A DNA stretch of 64,000 nucleotides, from assembly GCF_900696085.1 (NCBI RefSeq), contig NZ_CAADFC020000021.1, forward strand, positions 1 through 64,000. The letters run 5' to 3'. A program made the translations under genes and the position numbers. Shown here piece after piece: positions 35,436 to 44,448 of this stretch. Within the stretch, counting starts at the first letter, position 1. Each line of letters starts with the position of its first letter. The notes below the pieces were generated by a model. The model was not told the DNA's origin. It did no database searches and saw nothing but the letters and a program-made list of their open reading frames with translations. The DNA is from Bradyrhizobium ivorense (GTDB lineage Bacteria > Pseudomonadota > Alphaproteobacteria > Rhizobiales > Xanthobacteraceae).

Positions 35436-35868
35436 GGCAATACCCTCCCTGGTGAGCCGACGGACAAAGACTTGTTTGTTTTTGTGCACCGCGTTCGCGC
35501 GGCGTCGCGTGATTTTGTTGGAGGCAATCAGAACAGAATTGCCAGCGTCTGTCGAGAAACCAGATGCTTGCGTGTGTAGAACTAACGTTGTGGTCAAATT
35601 GCAGGCAGTGCAGTTCGGTTGCCGGCCGTTTGCAATCCTTCCTTGGCTTCCTTGCCTCATGCTGCGGCGCACGCGAGCCGCCACATGCGCACCTCTTAAG
35701 ACGGTGCGCTCTTGAGCCGCAGGTTTCGTAAGCCCAGGCGAGACCAGGTTTCGTCATCTTGATGCCCAGCGCGCCCAATAGACTCGCTGAAGTTCACGGC
35801 GATAAAATCCGGATTCGTCGACGACCCCCGCCTATTGCAAACCCACCCTCGATCATGGAGACCCGATA
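35436..35868. other. Divergent intergenic region without genes
   Basis: These 433 bp lie between the leftward ABC operon and a rightward LTxxQ-family gene, and are visibly less GC-rich than the flanks. No credible ORF or RNA gene is seen. The ABC operon promoter should lie here, probably in the T-rich stretch around 35470-35540, but I cannot pick a reliable -35/-10 or an operator. No regulator gene lies next to the operon. Confidence 0.5.
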
Positions 35869-36621
35869 ATGCCTATCCCGGTAGCGAAGCTGCGATGGAC
35901 ACTGTGCGTCGCGCTCGGGGCCGCCGCCGTGACGTTGTTCGCAGCACCTCGTCTCGTCGATGCGCAGATTGTGCAGGGCGTCGAAAAGGGCGCGCGGGAG
36001 GGCAACAAGGCCGCCGGACCGGTCGGCGGCGTTCTGGGCGGAGCCATCGGCGGCGTCGTCGGGGTGGTGACCGGCGTGACCGGGGTCCTCACCGGCAACA
36101 ATGGCAACGCCCCGAGCGGCAAGAACGCGCCCGCGTCCGGCGACAAGCAGGGCGCCAAGGCCACGAAGTCGGCCAAAGCCAATGACAAGGCCGGCAATGA
36201 CAAAGCGGGCAAGGACAAGGCTGCCAAGCCGCCCGCCGTGCTGACCCAAGATGGCGCACCGCAGCTCACCGCCGAGCAGATCGTCGCCAACAGCGATGCC
36301 AATATCGAGCGGATCAAGAAGGAGCTGAACCTGACGCCCGAGCAGGAGAAGCACTGGGCCGGGTTCAACAGCGCGATGCATTACCTCGGCCACAACGGTG
36401 CCGACCGCCTCAACCTGCGCATCGCCCGCGCCCAGCGCGATCCGCCCGACGACATCGTCGAGCAGATGCGCAACGAGGCCCAGTTCCTCAACGACCGCGC
36501 GGTCGATCAGCGCAACGTCGCCGACGCCGCCGAGCCGCTGTTCGCCAGCCTCGACGACAAGCAGAAGCAGGTCTTCATCACCGAAATGGTCCGCCTCAGT
36601 CACGAGCGCGGGCTGGATTGA
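35869..36621 (+). CDS. Exported LTxxQ (Spy/CpxP-like) protein
   Basis: The 250-residue protein has a signal peptide (LCVALGAAAVTLFAAPRLVDA). A glycine-rich hydrophobic stretch follows (GGVLGGAIGGVVGVVTGVTGVL, possibly a membrane-associated glycine zipper), then a Lys/Ala/Asp-rich linker with repeated DKAG units. The helical C-terminal domain contains KKELNLTPEQEKHWAGF, the LTxxQ motif of Spy/CpxP envelope chaperones, and LNDRAVDQRNVADAAEPLFASLDDKQKQVF. A periplasmic stress or chaperone role is suggested by the motif only. GGAG lies 8 bp before the ATG. Confidence 0.8.
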   Translation: MPIPVAKLRWTLCVALGAAAVTLFAAPRLVDAQIVQGVEKGAREGNKAAGPVGGVLGGAIGGVVGVVTGVTGVLTGNNGNAPSGKNAPASGDKQGAKATKSAKANDKAGNDKAGKDKAAKPPAVLTQDGAPQLTAEQIVANSDANIERIKKELNLTPEQEKHWAGFNSAMHYLGHNGADRLNLRIARAQRDPPDDIVEQMRNEAQFLNDRAVDQRNVADAAEPLFASLDDKQKQVFITEMVRLSHERGLD

Positions 36622-36819
36622 CGACCATCTCGCTCCGCCGTGGGGACGAATAGCCGGGCCACCAGGCCCTGGGGTAGGTTGAAAGGCGCGGCACCCGGCT
36701 ATTCTGCCGCAGCGGCGCGGCACGGCTACATCGTCATTCAATGTTGAAGAAAAGCCGACCAGATCGCGCCCGAGTGATGGCCGAGTAGCGGTGTTGTCGG
36801 GAACCCGATTGCGTCATCA

Positions 36820-36921
36820 TCATCGGCCGGCGACGAACCGGCCGATGAGTCCAGGGATCAGGGCGAGACCAAACCCGACAAAACAACCCCATGCAAAGTA
36901 GAGATGGGGCCTCGCATCCAT
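36820..36921 (-). CDS. Possible 33-residue membrane peptide
   Basis: The frame from an ATG at 36921 encodes MDARPHLYFAWGCFVGFGLA followed by LIPGLIGRFVAGR, one hydrophobic helix with a basic end. No ribosome site is visible. It is the only structured coding signal I see in the 330-bp gap 36622-36951, whose remainder looks featureless. It is tentative. Confidence 0.3.
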   Translation of the reverse strand: MDARPHLYFAWGCFVGFGLALIPGLIGRFVAGR

Positions 36922-36951
36922 TCGAGCACACCAGATTTAGCGGGCCCCCGT

Positions 36952-37353
36952 TCAGCTCTTCGGAAAATTCAGCTCCACGCCGATGCCGTCGGGGTCATAG
37001 AGGAAGATCTGGGTGTCGCCGGTGCGCGGCACGATCTGCTCGCGGAAGGTCACGTTGCTGGCGTGCAGGCGCTTGCGGACGGCCTCGACGTCGGTGGCGG
37101 CGAAGGCGATGTGGTCGAGGCGGCCGGTGTCCTCGTATTTCTTCTCGGTGCCGCGCACCACGATGCCCTCGCGCGGCTTGCGGGTGCCCATCAGATGGAC
37201 GGTGGCCTGGCCGCCGGAATAGAGCCAGTAGCCGGGGAAATCGAGCGGCGGCCGGTCGCCGTTCTCGAGCCCGAGCACGTCGCAATAAAACGCCTTGGTG
37301 CGCTCGAGATCCTGCGGTTCGATGGTGTAATGCTGCAGTCCGCCCAATGGCAT
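36952..37353 (-). CDS. VOC (glyoxalase/bleomycin-resistance/dioxygenase fold) protein
   Basis: The 133-residue single VOC module opens LQHYTIEPQDLERTKAFYCDVLGLENG, with the paired His/Glu positions of the fold (GRLDHIAFAATDV and the closing DPDGIGVELNF). The metal-binding His and Glu look present. Such proteins can be lyases, isomerases or extradiol-type dioxygenases. It is the last gene of a leftward three-gene group (MFS transporter, flavin monooxygenase-like protein, this), which suggests catabolism of a small ring compound. AGGAG precedes the ATG. Confidence 0.85.
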   Translation of the reverse strand: MPLGGLQHYTIEPQDLERTKAFYCDVLGLENGDRPPLDFPGYWLYSGGQATVHLMGTRKPREGIVVRGTEKKYEDTGRLDHIAFAATDVEAVRKRLHASNVTFREQIVPRTGDTQIFLYDPDGIGVELNFPKS

Positions 37354-37377
37354 GGCTCTTCTCCTTGAGAAACCGGG

Positions 37378-38565
37378 TTAGACGAAGGACAGATCGGCCT
37401 CGGCGCCGAGCATCCAGGCGCCGACGGTCTCGAAATGGCTGAACCGGCCCTGCAATTGCTGAGTCACGGTGTGGATGTCGCGGAAGCGGCGCTCCAGCGG
37501 GTGGCCGTCGAAGATCGCGGTGGCGCCGGCGGTGTTGTAGGCGAAGTCGACCGCCTCGCGGGCCTTGTGGATGGCATGGGTTGCCGCCATCCGGATGGTC
37601 ATGCGCTGCGCCACCGTGATGGTGTTGCCGGCAACCACGTACTTCCAGATGTCGGCCATCGATTGCAGCAGGAAGGCGCGGGCGGCGAGCAGATTGACCT
37701 CGGCCACGGCGAGGCCGGACTGCACCACGGCATTGTCGCGCAGCGTCTTCTTCATGCCGCGCGGCACCTTGTTGCGGGCGACGTCGGTGAAATTGTCCAG
37801 CGCGCTACGGGCGATGCCGCAGGCGACCCCGGCAAAGCCGATCTGATAGCAGGTGTGGTTGCTCATCCGGTACAGCGGGCCGTGCTCGCGGCACTCGCGG
37901 TCGAACTCGCGGGTGATGGAGTGATCGGCGCGGACGAAGAAATCGTTCAGGGAAAACTGGTCGCTGGCGGTGCCGCGCAGCCCGACCGTGTTCCAGATGT
38001 CGGTCCACTCGACGTCCTCGCTGCGCACCAGCATGGTGCGCTCGGCCTGCTCGCCATTGGCGTCGCGGCGCGGCGAGCCGTCGGCTGCATAGATCGGGCA
38101 GTGCGCGCCGAGCCAGGTGGCGTGCCGGCCGCCCGAGGCGAACGACCAGACGCCGGTGACGCGGTAGCCGCCCTCGCATTCGACCGCCTTGACCTTGGGG
38201 CCGGGACCCCAGGCGAGCACCGCGCGCGGATCGGCGAAGATCTCCTGCGCAACCGGCAGGTCGAGATAGGCCGCCGACATCGCGCAGCCGCCGGCCTGGC
38301 TGAGGCACCAGGCGGTCGAGGCATCGGCCTTGGCGATGGTCTCGATGACGTGGAAGAAGGTGACGGGATCGGTCTCGATCCCGTTGCTCGAACGCGGCAG
38401 CAGCAGGCGGAACAGCCGCGCTTCATGCAGTTGGTCGAGCAGCTCGGGCGGCAGGCGGCGCGTCGTCTCGATGCCGTCGGAGGCGGCCGCAACCGCGCTC
38501 CTGACCGCCTCGGCGCGGGCGATCACGTCGGAATCGCCGGCAAGGTCGGCGGATGTCACGTTCAT
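37378..38565 (-). CDS. Acyl-CoA dehydrogenase-fold flavin monooxygenase (HsaA/DszC-like)
   Basis: The 395-residue protein has the acyl-CoA dehydrogenase fold but the pattern of group D flavin-dependent monooxygenases. An N-terminal SDGIETTRRLPPELLDQLHEARLFRLLLPRS segment is followed by ASTAWCLSQAGGC, VTGVWSFASGGRHATWLGAHC and a C-terminal AFNTAGATAIFDGHPLERRFRDIHTVTQQ-like end. The base Glu of true acyl-CoA dehydrogenases is not evident. Such enzymes hydroxylate aromatics or heterocycles using reduced flavin from a separate reductase, which is not in the window. It sits between an MFS transporter and a VOC protein. Confidence 0.8.
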   Translation of the reverse strand: MNVTSADLAGDSDVIARAEAVRSAVAAASDGIETTRRLPPELLDQLHEARLFRLLLPRSSNGIETDPVTFFHVIETIAKADASTAWCLSQAGGCAMSAAYLDLPVAQEIFADPRAVLAWGPGPKVKAVECEGGYRVTGVWSFASGGRHATWLGAHCPIYAADGSPRRDANGEQAERTMLVRSEDVEWTDIWNTVGLRGTASDQFSLNDFFVRADHSITREFDRECREHGPLYRMSNHTCYQIGFAGVACGIARSALDNFTDVARNKVPRGMKKTLRDNAVVQSGLAVAEVNLLAARAFLLQSMADIWKYVVAGNTITVAQRMTIRMAATHAIHKAREAVDFAYNTAGATAIFDGHPLERRFRDIHTVTQQLQGRFSHFETVGAWMLGAEADLSFV

Positions 38566-38576
38566 GTCCGCCTCCT

Positions 38577-39983
38577 TCAGGCCTGCCGGATTTTCGCAGC
38601 CGCCGCGACGTCAGCCGCCGCGTTCAGTTCCTGGTCGATCTGCTCGATCGATTTGCCGCGGGTCTCGATGCCGAGGAAGTAATAGACGGCACCCGCCATC
38701 AGGAACCAGCAGCCGAGATAAACGAAGGCGGTCGGAATCTGCGTCATCGGCACGTCCGGCTTGAGATAGTTGTTGGAGCCGACGATCAGGGCGAGGCCGA
38801 CGGGGCCGAGGATCTTGCCGATCCCCCCGAAGCCGTAGGCCGAGCCCATGCCGGTGGTGCGCAGATGCGAGGGCCAGATCTCCGCGGCATAGGGGCCGAC
38901 GATGGCAAAGCCGCCGTCGGCGAAGAAGAACGCGACGGCCAGCAGCAGCCAGAACGCCGATATGCCGAACAGCGTCGCATCGTAGTGATAGCCGGCAATG
39001 ATGGTCAGCGCGCCGGCGCCGAAGCCGAGCAGGCCGCCCGCGACGCGCCGTCCCATCAATTCCGAGAAGTAGGAGAAAGAGATGCGGCCGATGAAGCCGG
39101 TGACGCTGAGCAGGATCATCATCTTGGCGGCCTGCTGCGGCGAGACCTTGAGCAGCAGCACGAACAGCGCGGGCGCCCACAGCGTGATGCCGTAAACGCC
39201 GGTCTGCGCCCCGGCATTGCCGAACCAGGAGACGATCAGGCTGCGCGGATATTTGAACAGGTCGAACCAGTTGGTCTTGACGATCGGGCCGGCATCGGCC
39301 GCGCTCGGCAACGGCAGTTCCGACGGTGGCACCTGCAGCGCCCAGGCCAGCGACTTGCGGGCTTCCTCATAGCGCCCCTGCCGGCACAGCCAGCGCGGCG
39401 ATTCCGGAACCCAGAGCCGGACCAGCAACACCAGAACCGACGGCAGCACGCCGATCGCAAACAGCAGCCGCCACTGGTCGGTGCCCATCACCGCGCCCAG
39501 CACGGCGCCAAGTCCGACCCCGAGCGGGATCACGCAGGTGACGAGCCCGCCGACCCAGCCGCGCTTGTGCGAGGGCATGAACTCCTGCACCAGCGGCAGG
39601 TCGACGCAATACAGGCCGCCGACGCCGGTGCCGACGAAGAAGCGCAGAATGGTCAGATAGATCCAGCCATTGTCAGGCGTGAAATAGAGCAAGCCGGTGG
39701 CGATCGAGAAGTTCAGCACCGTGCCGATGAAGACGATGCGGCGCCCGATCCGGTCGGCGAGCCAGCCCCAGAGGTAGGCGCCGAGGATGGCGCCGATGCC
39801 GGAGCTCATCAACACGATGGCCGACTGGCCGAAAGTGAGCTTCCACGGGCCGATCAGGAATGCGAGCACGAAGCCGATCAGGAAGTAATCGAAGAATTCC
39901 AGCGCATCGCCGATGATGGCCGCCGCTAGGATTTTGAGCTGGTTGCCGGTCAGAGTCGTCCGGCGATCGAGGATCTCGAACAT
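38577..39983 (-). CDS. MFS transporter (sugar-porter/aromatic acid type)
   Basis: The 468-residue protein has twelve predicted helices. Helix 1 carries AIIGDALEFFDYFLIGFVLAFL. The loop 2-3 signature is GWLADRIGRRIVFIG, and helix 4-5 has GTGVGGLYCVDLPLVQEFMPSHKRGW; the second half has FSELMGRRVAGGLLG. These features fit the family that includes organic- and aromatic-acid proton symporters. As first gene of the group with the flavin monooxygenase and VOC proteins it is probably the uptake system for their substrate. AAGGGGAG precedes the start. Confidence 0.88.
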   Translation of the reverse strand: MFEILDRRTTLTGNQLKILAAAIIGDALEFFDYFLIGFVLAFLIGPWKLTFGQSAIVLMSSGIGAILGAYLWGWLADRIGRRIVFIGTVLNFSIATGLLYFTPDNGWIYLTILRFFVGTGVGGLYCVDLPLVQEFMPSHKRGWVGGLVTCVIPLGVGLGAVLGAVMGTDQWRLLFAIGVLPSVLVLLVRLWVPESPRWLCRQGRYEEARKSLAWALQVPPSELPLPSAADAGPIVKTNWFDLFKYPRSLIVSWFGNAGAQTGVYGITLWAPALFVLLLKVSPQQAAKMMILLSVTGFIGRISFSYFSELMGRRVAGGLLGFGAGALTIIAGYHYDATLFGISAFWLLLAVAFFFADGGFAIVGPYAAEIWPSHLRTTGMGSAYGFGGIGKILGPVGLALIVGSNNYLKPDVPMTQIPTAFVYLGCWFLMAGAVYYFLGIETRGKSIEQIDQELNAAADVAAAAKIRQA

Positions 39984-40245
39984 GGCGCGTCTCCCCTTGG
40001 CGCCTGTTCATTTTTTTGGACGGAGCGTCGCGCCAGCGCACCGTCAATGTCGTGAGGCTAGCCTTGCGCGGTTGCGAACGACAACCCCGCCCCGGCGCGG
40101 GGCTCGTCTGCGCCGATGCGATAAGCAATTCGGCTTGCCGCTCCGCACAAATCGCGGTGCGAAAGCCCGAAGCTGAACAAAGGGACCGTTGACTCGTTCA
40201 CTGCCGATGGCCAAGCCTGTGTCACGACATTCGGGGCCAAGCGGA

Positions 40246-40497
40246 ATGGATGAGAAGCGCAAGCATCCGCGAACCGAAATCAATGAACCCGGCTATGTCT
40301 CGTCGGGCGGTTCGGTCATGCATTGCGTGATCGTCAATATCTCGCCGGAAGGGGCCGCGATCGAGGTCGACAACCCGGCCTACGTCCCGGATCGCTTTCA
40401 GCTGGTGATGGCGAACGATCCCTCCGTCGTCTACGAGTGCCAGGTGGTCTGGACCAAGAAGACGCGGATCGGGTTGAGCTTTGTGGCGGCGGCCTGA
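40246..40497 (+). CDS. PilZ-domain protein
   Basis: The 83-residue single-domain protein opens MDEKRKHPRTEI, the RxxxR-type c-di-GMP site, and contains VIVNISPEGAAIEV, the D/N-x-S-x-x-G part of the PilZ fold. The Met at 40246 behind GCGGA is preferred over upstream starts because family members begin with a short MxEKR segment. It probably binds cyclic di-GMP and may act as an adaptor. It is followed at 88 bp by a class III cyclase gene on the same strand. Confidence 0.87.
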   Translation: MDEKRKHPRTEINEPGYVSSGGSVMHCVIVNISPEGAAIEVDNPAYVPDRFQLVMANDPSVVYECQVVWTKKTRIGLSFVAAA

Positions 40498-40585
40498 CCG
40501 CAAGCCATCGGCGAATATTCTGCCTGGCAGCATATCGCTGGTGTTAGACTGAGCTGGACTCGCTAGTGGAACAGCAGGTGCCGCG

Positions 40586-41317
40586 ATGACTACACAGCCT
40601 GCATCGGTCTGCCTCGGGTGCTGGCAGAACCTGCACGTGCCGATCCCGCTGCGAGGACCGCTGTCGGCGCCGTTCCGGTTGTTCGGCATCCGGCCGAGCC
40701 GAATGAATCCCAACACCTGCACGATCTGCGAGATGGCGTTCTCGAAGGTCATGAAGGCGCGCTCCGTGACCATCGACGCCACCATTATGTTCGCCGATCT
40801 GCGCGGCTACACAACGCTGACGCAAACCATCGCGCCGAGCGGGCTGACCTTGCTGCTGGATGCGTTCTACGACGATTGCGCGGCCGCGATCTGGCGCCAT
40901 GACGGCCTCCTCAACAAGACCATCGGTGATGCCGTGCTTGCGATCTTCAATTTCCCGGTCAAGCAGCAGGATCACGCGGCGCAGGCACTCTTGGCCGCCC
41001 GCGCCATTCAGGAGAGCTTTCGCCGCAGGCGGGACGAACTGGCGCGGGACATCGGCGCAGGCGATGTCGAGATCGGAATCGGGATCGGGATTGACAGTGG
41101 CGACACCAATTTCGGTGAGTTCGGCCAGACCCATCGCGATCTGACGGCCGTCGGCACCGTGGTCAACCGCGCCGCGCGCGCCCAGGCCGCCGCGAAATCG
41201 GGTGAAATCCTGGTCACGGCGGCCGTGCGGGATCGCACCGGCGCTATGGTTACGGCAAGCGGTTCCGACTACGCGCTGAAGGGATTTGCCGAGCCGACCA
41301 AGCTGTTCTCTGCCTGA
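40586..41317 (+). CDS. Class III adenylate/guanylate cyclase with N-terminal Cys cluster
   Basis: The 243-residue protein's first 50 residues carry two CxxC pairs (Cys9/Cys12 in SVCLGCWQNL and Cys45/Cys48 in NTCTICEMAF), a likely zinc ribbon or redox centre. The cyclase homology domain from about residue 60 has the metal Asp71 (MFADLRGYT) and Asp115 with the substrate Lys111 (KTIGDAVLAIF), then VGTVVNRAARAQ with the Asn/Arg pair. Catalysis therefore looks possible. The Cys cluster may sense redox state or metal. It is adjacent to a PilZ protein, linking two nucleotide second messengers in one locus. Confidence 0.86.
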   Translation: MTTQPASVCLGCWQNLHVPIPLRGPLSAPFRLFGIRPSRMNPNTCTICEMAFSKVMKARSVTIDATIMFADLRGYTTLTQTIAPSGLTLLLDAFYDDCAAAIWRHDGLLNKTIGDAVLAIFNFPVKQQDHAAQALLAARAIQESFRRRRDELARDIGAGDVEIGIGIGIDSGDTNFGEFGQTHRDLTAVGTVVNRAARAQAAAKSGEILVTAAVRDRTGAMVTASGSDYALKGFAEPTKLFSA

Positions 41318-41334
41318 TTGACGCAGCGCAAAAA

Positions 41335-41378
41335 CGACGGCCTCGGCGTGTCCTCAGGACTACGCGCCGAAGCCGTCG
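41335..41378 (+). terminator. Terminator-like hairpin after the cyclase gene
   Basis: The stem cgacggcctcggcg/cgccgaagccgtcg has one mismatch and a 16-nt loop, beginning 17 bp after the cyclase stop. There is only a weak T run, so termination is uncertain. Confidence 0.45.
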
Positions 41379-41467
41379 GGACGGTCGTTTGCCGATTACG
41401 AACGCCGCCTCAACGTTGCTGACGGCAGGTTCGTTCCGGCCCCAGCTAGCAATTTTTCAATCGGGGA

Positions 41468-43537
41468 TCAGCGCCACATGCCGCGCATCTTGGCGCGGAG
41501 GTCGATCGGCGGCGCCGGCTTGGCCGACCCGGGTTCCGCGGCGGCGGCGCGGGGCCAGGCCGTCCGCTCGAACATCGGCAGCAATCGTTCCGGGATGAAG
41601 CGGGTGCGCGAGGCGTACATGTGGCGATCGCCCTTGGCGGCCTGGCCGTGGACGAAGAAGCGCTGCGGCACCATCAGGTGCAGATCGTCCTTGGCGCGGG
41701 TCATCGCGACATAGAGCAGGCGGCGCTCCTCCTCGAGTTCCGCCGACGTGCCGGCGCCGAGATCGGACGGCATGCAGCCGTCGACGATGTTGAGCACGTA
41801 GACCGATTTCCACTCCTGGCCCTTGGCGGAATGGATCGTCGACAGGATCAAATAGTCCTCGTCGAGCAGCGGCACGCCGGCCTGGTCGCTGGTGGCATCC
41901 GGCGGATCGAGAGTCAGCTCGGTCAGGAAGCGTTCACGCGACGGATAGCCGCTCGCAATCTGCTCGAGCTGAATCAGATCGGCGCGGCGGACCTCGCTAT
42001 CCTCGTGGATGCGGTCGAGATGCGGCTCGTACCACAGCCGCGCGCGCTCGATGTCGACGGGCCATTCCGAGTAACGCAGGTTCTCGATCGCCTCGACGAA
42101 CAGCCGCCAGTCCGCACCGGCGCGCGGCGGCGAGGGCAGCGATGCCAGCGTTGCGATCGGGTCGGCGGCCTCTGCCATGTGGTCGAGCACGCGCTGCGCC
42201 GAGGCCGGCCCGACGCCGGGCAACAAATGCAGGATGCGGAAGCCAGCGACCCGGTCGCGCGGATTGGCGGCGAAGCGCAGCAACGCCAGCATGTCCTTGA
42301 CATGCGCGGCATCGAGGAACTTGAGGCCGCCGAATTTGACGAACGGGATGTTGCGGCGGGTCAGCTCGATCTCGAGCGGCCCCGAGTGCGAGGAGGTGCG
42401 GAACAGCACCGCCTGGTGCTTCAGCAATGTGCCTTCCTCGCGGGTCGCCAGCACCTGCTCGACGATATAGCGGGCCTGCTCGGCCTCGTCACGGATCGTG
42501 ACGAGCAGCGGCTTGCGGGTCGAGGCCCGGTCGGTCCACAGGTTCTTGGTGAAGCGCTCCTTGGCCAGCGAGATCACGCCATTGGCCGCCGACAGGATCG
42601 GCTGCGTCGAGCGGTAGTTGCGGTCGAGCGTGACGATCTCGGCCGCAGGGCGGAATTGGTTCGGGAAGTCGAGGATGTTGCGCACCGTCGCGGCGCGGAA
42701 CGAATAGATCGACTGCGCGTCGTCGCCGACCACCGTGAGCCCGCGTCCCGCGGGCTTGAGCGCGAGCAGGATCGACGACTGCAGGCGGTTGGTGTCCTGA
42801 TATTCGTCGACCATCACGTGGTCGAAACGGCTGCCGATCTCGTCCGCGAGGGCAGGGTCCATGACCATCTGCGCCCAGTAGAGCAGCAGGTCGTCGTAAT
42901 CGAGCACGTTCTGCTGCTGCTTGGTCTCGACATAGGCCGCGAACAGCCGCTTCAGTTCATTGGCCCAGCCCGCGCACCACGGGAAGTGCTGGCCGAGCAC
43001 CGCCTCGATCGGCATCTCCGCATTGACGCAGCGCGAATAGATCGCGACGCAGGTGCCCTTGGTGGGAAACCGGCTTTCTGTCCGCGACAGGCCGAGGTCG
43101 TGGCGGGCCAGGTTCATCAGATCGGCGGAATCCTCGCGGTCGTGGATCGTAAAGGCGGGATCGAGCCCGATGCGCTCGGCGAATTCGCGCAGCAGCCGTG
43201 CGCCGATGCCGTGGAATGTTCCGGCCCAGCTCAGCGCATCGGTCATGACGGAGGCGCGATCGCCGAGCACCCGGCTCGCGATGCGCTCGACACGGCCCGC
43301 CATTTCGCTCGCCGCGCGCCGCGAAAAAGTCATCAACAGGATGCGGCGCGGGTCGGTGCCGGCGACGATCAGATGCGCGACGCGATGCGCCAGCGTGTTG
43401 GTCTTGCCGGAACCGGCGCCCGCGATCACCAGCAGCGGAGGCCCGATGATGCCATCCGCGCCGACGCCGTGCTCGACCGCGCGGCGCTGCTCGGGATTGA
43501 GCGCATCCAGATAGGCTGTGTTGGCAAGGTCAGGCAC
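41468..43537 (-). CDS. UvrD/PcrA-like superfamily-1 DNA helicase
   Basis: The 689-residue SF1A helicase shows all motifs in order: Q-motif NPEQRRAVEHG, motif I AGAGSGKTNTLA (residues 39-50), Ia FSRRAASEMAGRV, II VDEYQDTN, III VVGDDAQSIYSFRAA, IV LDRNYRSTQPI, V STIHSAKGQEWKSVYV and VI LLYVAMTRAKDDL. It translocates 3'-5' on single-stranded DNA using ATP and likely acts in repair or replication-conflict removal. It is shorter than true UvrD (about 720) and lacks the usual C-terminal interaction tail, so it is likely a paralogue beside uvrD. The gene is divergent from a DUF982-type gene. Confidence 0.92.
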   Translation of the reverse strand: MPDLANTAYLDALNPEQRRAVEHGVGADGIIGPPLLVIAGAGSGKTNTLAHRVAHLIVAGTDPRRILLMTFSRRAASEMAGRVERIASRVLGDRASVMTDALSWAGTFHGIGARLLREFAERIGLDPAFTIHDREDSADLMNLARHDLGLSRTESRFPTKGTCVAIYSRCVNAEMPIEAVLGQHFPWCAGWANELKRLFAAYVETKQQQNVLDYDDLLLYWAQMVMDPALADEIGSRFDHVMVDEYQDTNRLQSSILLALKPAGRGLTVVGDDAQSIYSFRAATVRNILDFPNQFRPAAEIVTLDRNYRSTQPILSAANGVISLAKERFTKNLWTDRASTRKPLLVTIRDEAEQARYIVEQVLATREEGTLLKHQAVLFRTSSHSGPLEIELTRRNIPFVKFGGLKFLDAAHVKDMLALLRFAANPRDRVAGFRILHLLPGVGPASAQRVLDHMAEAADPIATLASLPSPPRAGADWRLFVEAIENLRYSEWPVDIERARLWYEPHLDRIHEDSEVRRADLIQLEQIASGYPSRERFLTELTLDPPDATSDQAGVPLLDEDYLILSTIHSAKGQEWKSVYVLNIVDGCMPSDLGAGTSAELEEERRLLYVAMTRAKDDLHLMVPQRFFVHGQAAKGDRHMYASRTRFIPERLLPMFERTAWPRAAAAEPGSAKPAPPIDLRAKMRGMWR

Positions 43538-43663
43538 GAATCACCCCCGCCAAACGCTAACAGACATCGCAGCGGATGGGGTCGACGCGCCGGCGCGGGA
43601 AGCAAGAAATTAGATTGACATTACCGCGGCGCGTTGCACACAACCGCGCCATGAGTGATGCAT

Positions 43664-43921
43664 ATGGCTGACGTATCCAGTTCCGACACACCGCTGAAGG
43701 CGACGTTCAAGGTGCGGCTGAACGGCGAGACGGTAACGCTTGCGACCGTCGGCCAGGCCCACCGCTTCATCACCAATCTCAGCGCCGTCGAATGGATGGA
43801 GTTCCGCTCGCTGCACGACGATGCCGTCGCTGCGCTGGAGCTCGCAGCCGGCAATGCCATGCTGACGGTGCAGGCGACCAACGCACTGCGCGCGCTGTTC
43901 GTCCGCGCTAGGATGCTTTGA
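43664..43921 (+). CDS. DUF982-like small protein
   Basis: The 85-residue protein opens MADVSSSDTPLKATFKVRL and continues with a compact beta-alpha core (GETVTLATVGQAHRFITNL, then a helical region ending with ALELAAGNAMLTVQATNALRALF). The pattern of a small beta pair, then a DA/QAHR motif, then two helices fits DUF982, a family found almost only in Rhizobiales and often in several paralogues per genome. Function is unknown. A related small gene lies at 44091-44345 on the other strand. Confidence 0.6.
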   Translation: MADVSSSDTPLKATFKVRLNGETVTLATVGQAHRFITNLSAVEWMEFRSLHDDAVAALELAAGNAMLTVQATNALRALFVRARML

Positions 43922-43941
43922 GCAGGTTCTGAAAAAGAAAC

Positions 43942-43969
43942 GGGCCGCCTTGGCCCTCCCAGGCGGCCC
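43942..43969 (+). terminator. Terminator-like hairpin after the DUF982-like gene
   Basis: The perfect 9-bp stem gggccgcct/aggcggccc lies 20 bp after the stop. No T run follows. Confidence 0.5.
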
Positions 43970-44090
43970 CAGATGGCTGAAGCGCAATGCCTCACGCCGT
44001 GATGTGTACCGCCGTTACCTTGTTTGCGGCCATGACGGAGATGGCCTTTACGCAACCGCAGCCGATTCGGCTGTAGCGGCGACACCACAA

Positions 44091-44345
44091 TCAGGTGCCG
44101 GAATCGTCGACGAGGCGGTCATACACAAGGGCGGACCGGAGATTGATGGTGGCGATCTTCAGATAGCTCGGCTCGCGCATCGCGTTGTTGAACATCATGA
44201 TCGCGGTCCGCCAATAGCTGCGCTCGCGCTGATCCAGGCTCAGCGCGGACATGTAATCGGCGGCGTCACCGACCGTCGCGAGCGTCCGCCCGTCCTTCAG
44301 CGTGATCGGGAACGCAAGCGGCGATCGCTTCTCCAGTTCCTGCAC
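44091..44345 (-). CDS. DUF982-like small protein, second copy
   Basis: About 84 residues from a GTG at 44345, which has GGGGGA 8 bp upstream; a TTG start at 44375 is possible but has no ribosome site. The core ITLKDGRTLATVGDAADYMSALS parallels VRLNGETVTLATVGQAHRFITNL in the 43664 gene, and the final helix (YLKIATINLRSALVYDRL) matches in length. The two are probably diverged paralogues, now convergent across about 170 bp. Function is unknown. Confidence 0.6.
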   Translation of the reverse strand: MQELEKRSPLAFPITLKDGRTLATVGDAADYMSALSLDQRERSYWRTAIMMFNNAMREPSYLKIATINLRSALVYDRLVDDSGT

Positions 44346-44448
44346 GTAAAGAATCCCCCGCGGCCCCGACTGCAATAGCAGGAACCAGCATTAGCTGCGC
44401 CGGCTATATCAAGTGTTAAGCGGGCGCCGGGCGGGGCTGGTCGGTGCC

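Noticed and set aside
43987..44076. A 29-residue frame between the two DUF982-like genes (opening MPHAVMCTAV)
   Set aside because: There is no ribosome site and it lies after a terminator-like hairpin. A short chance ORF is the simpler explanation.
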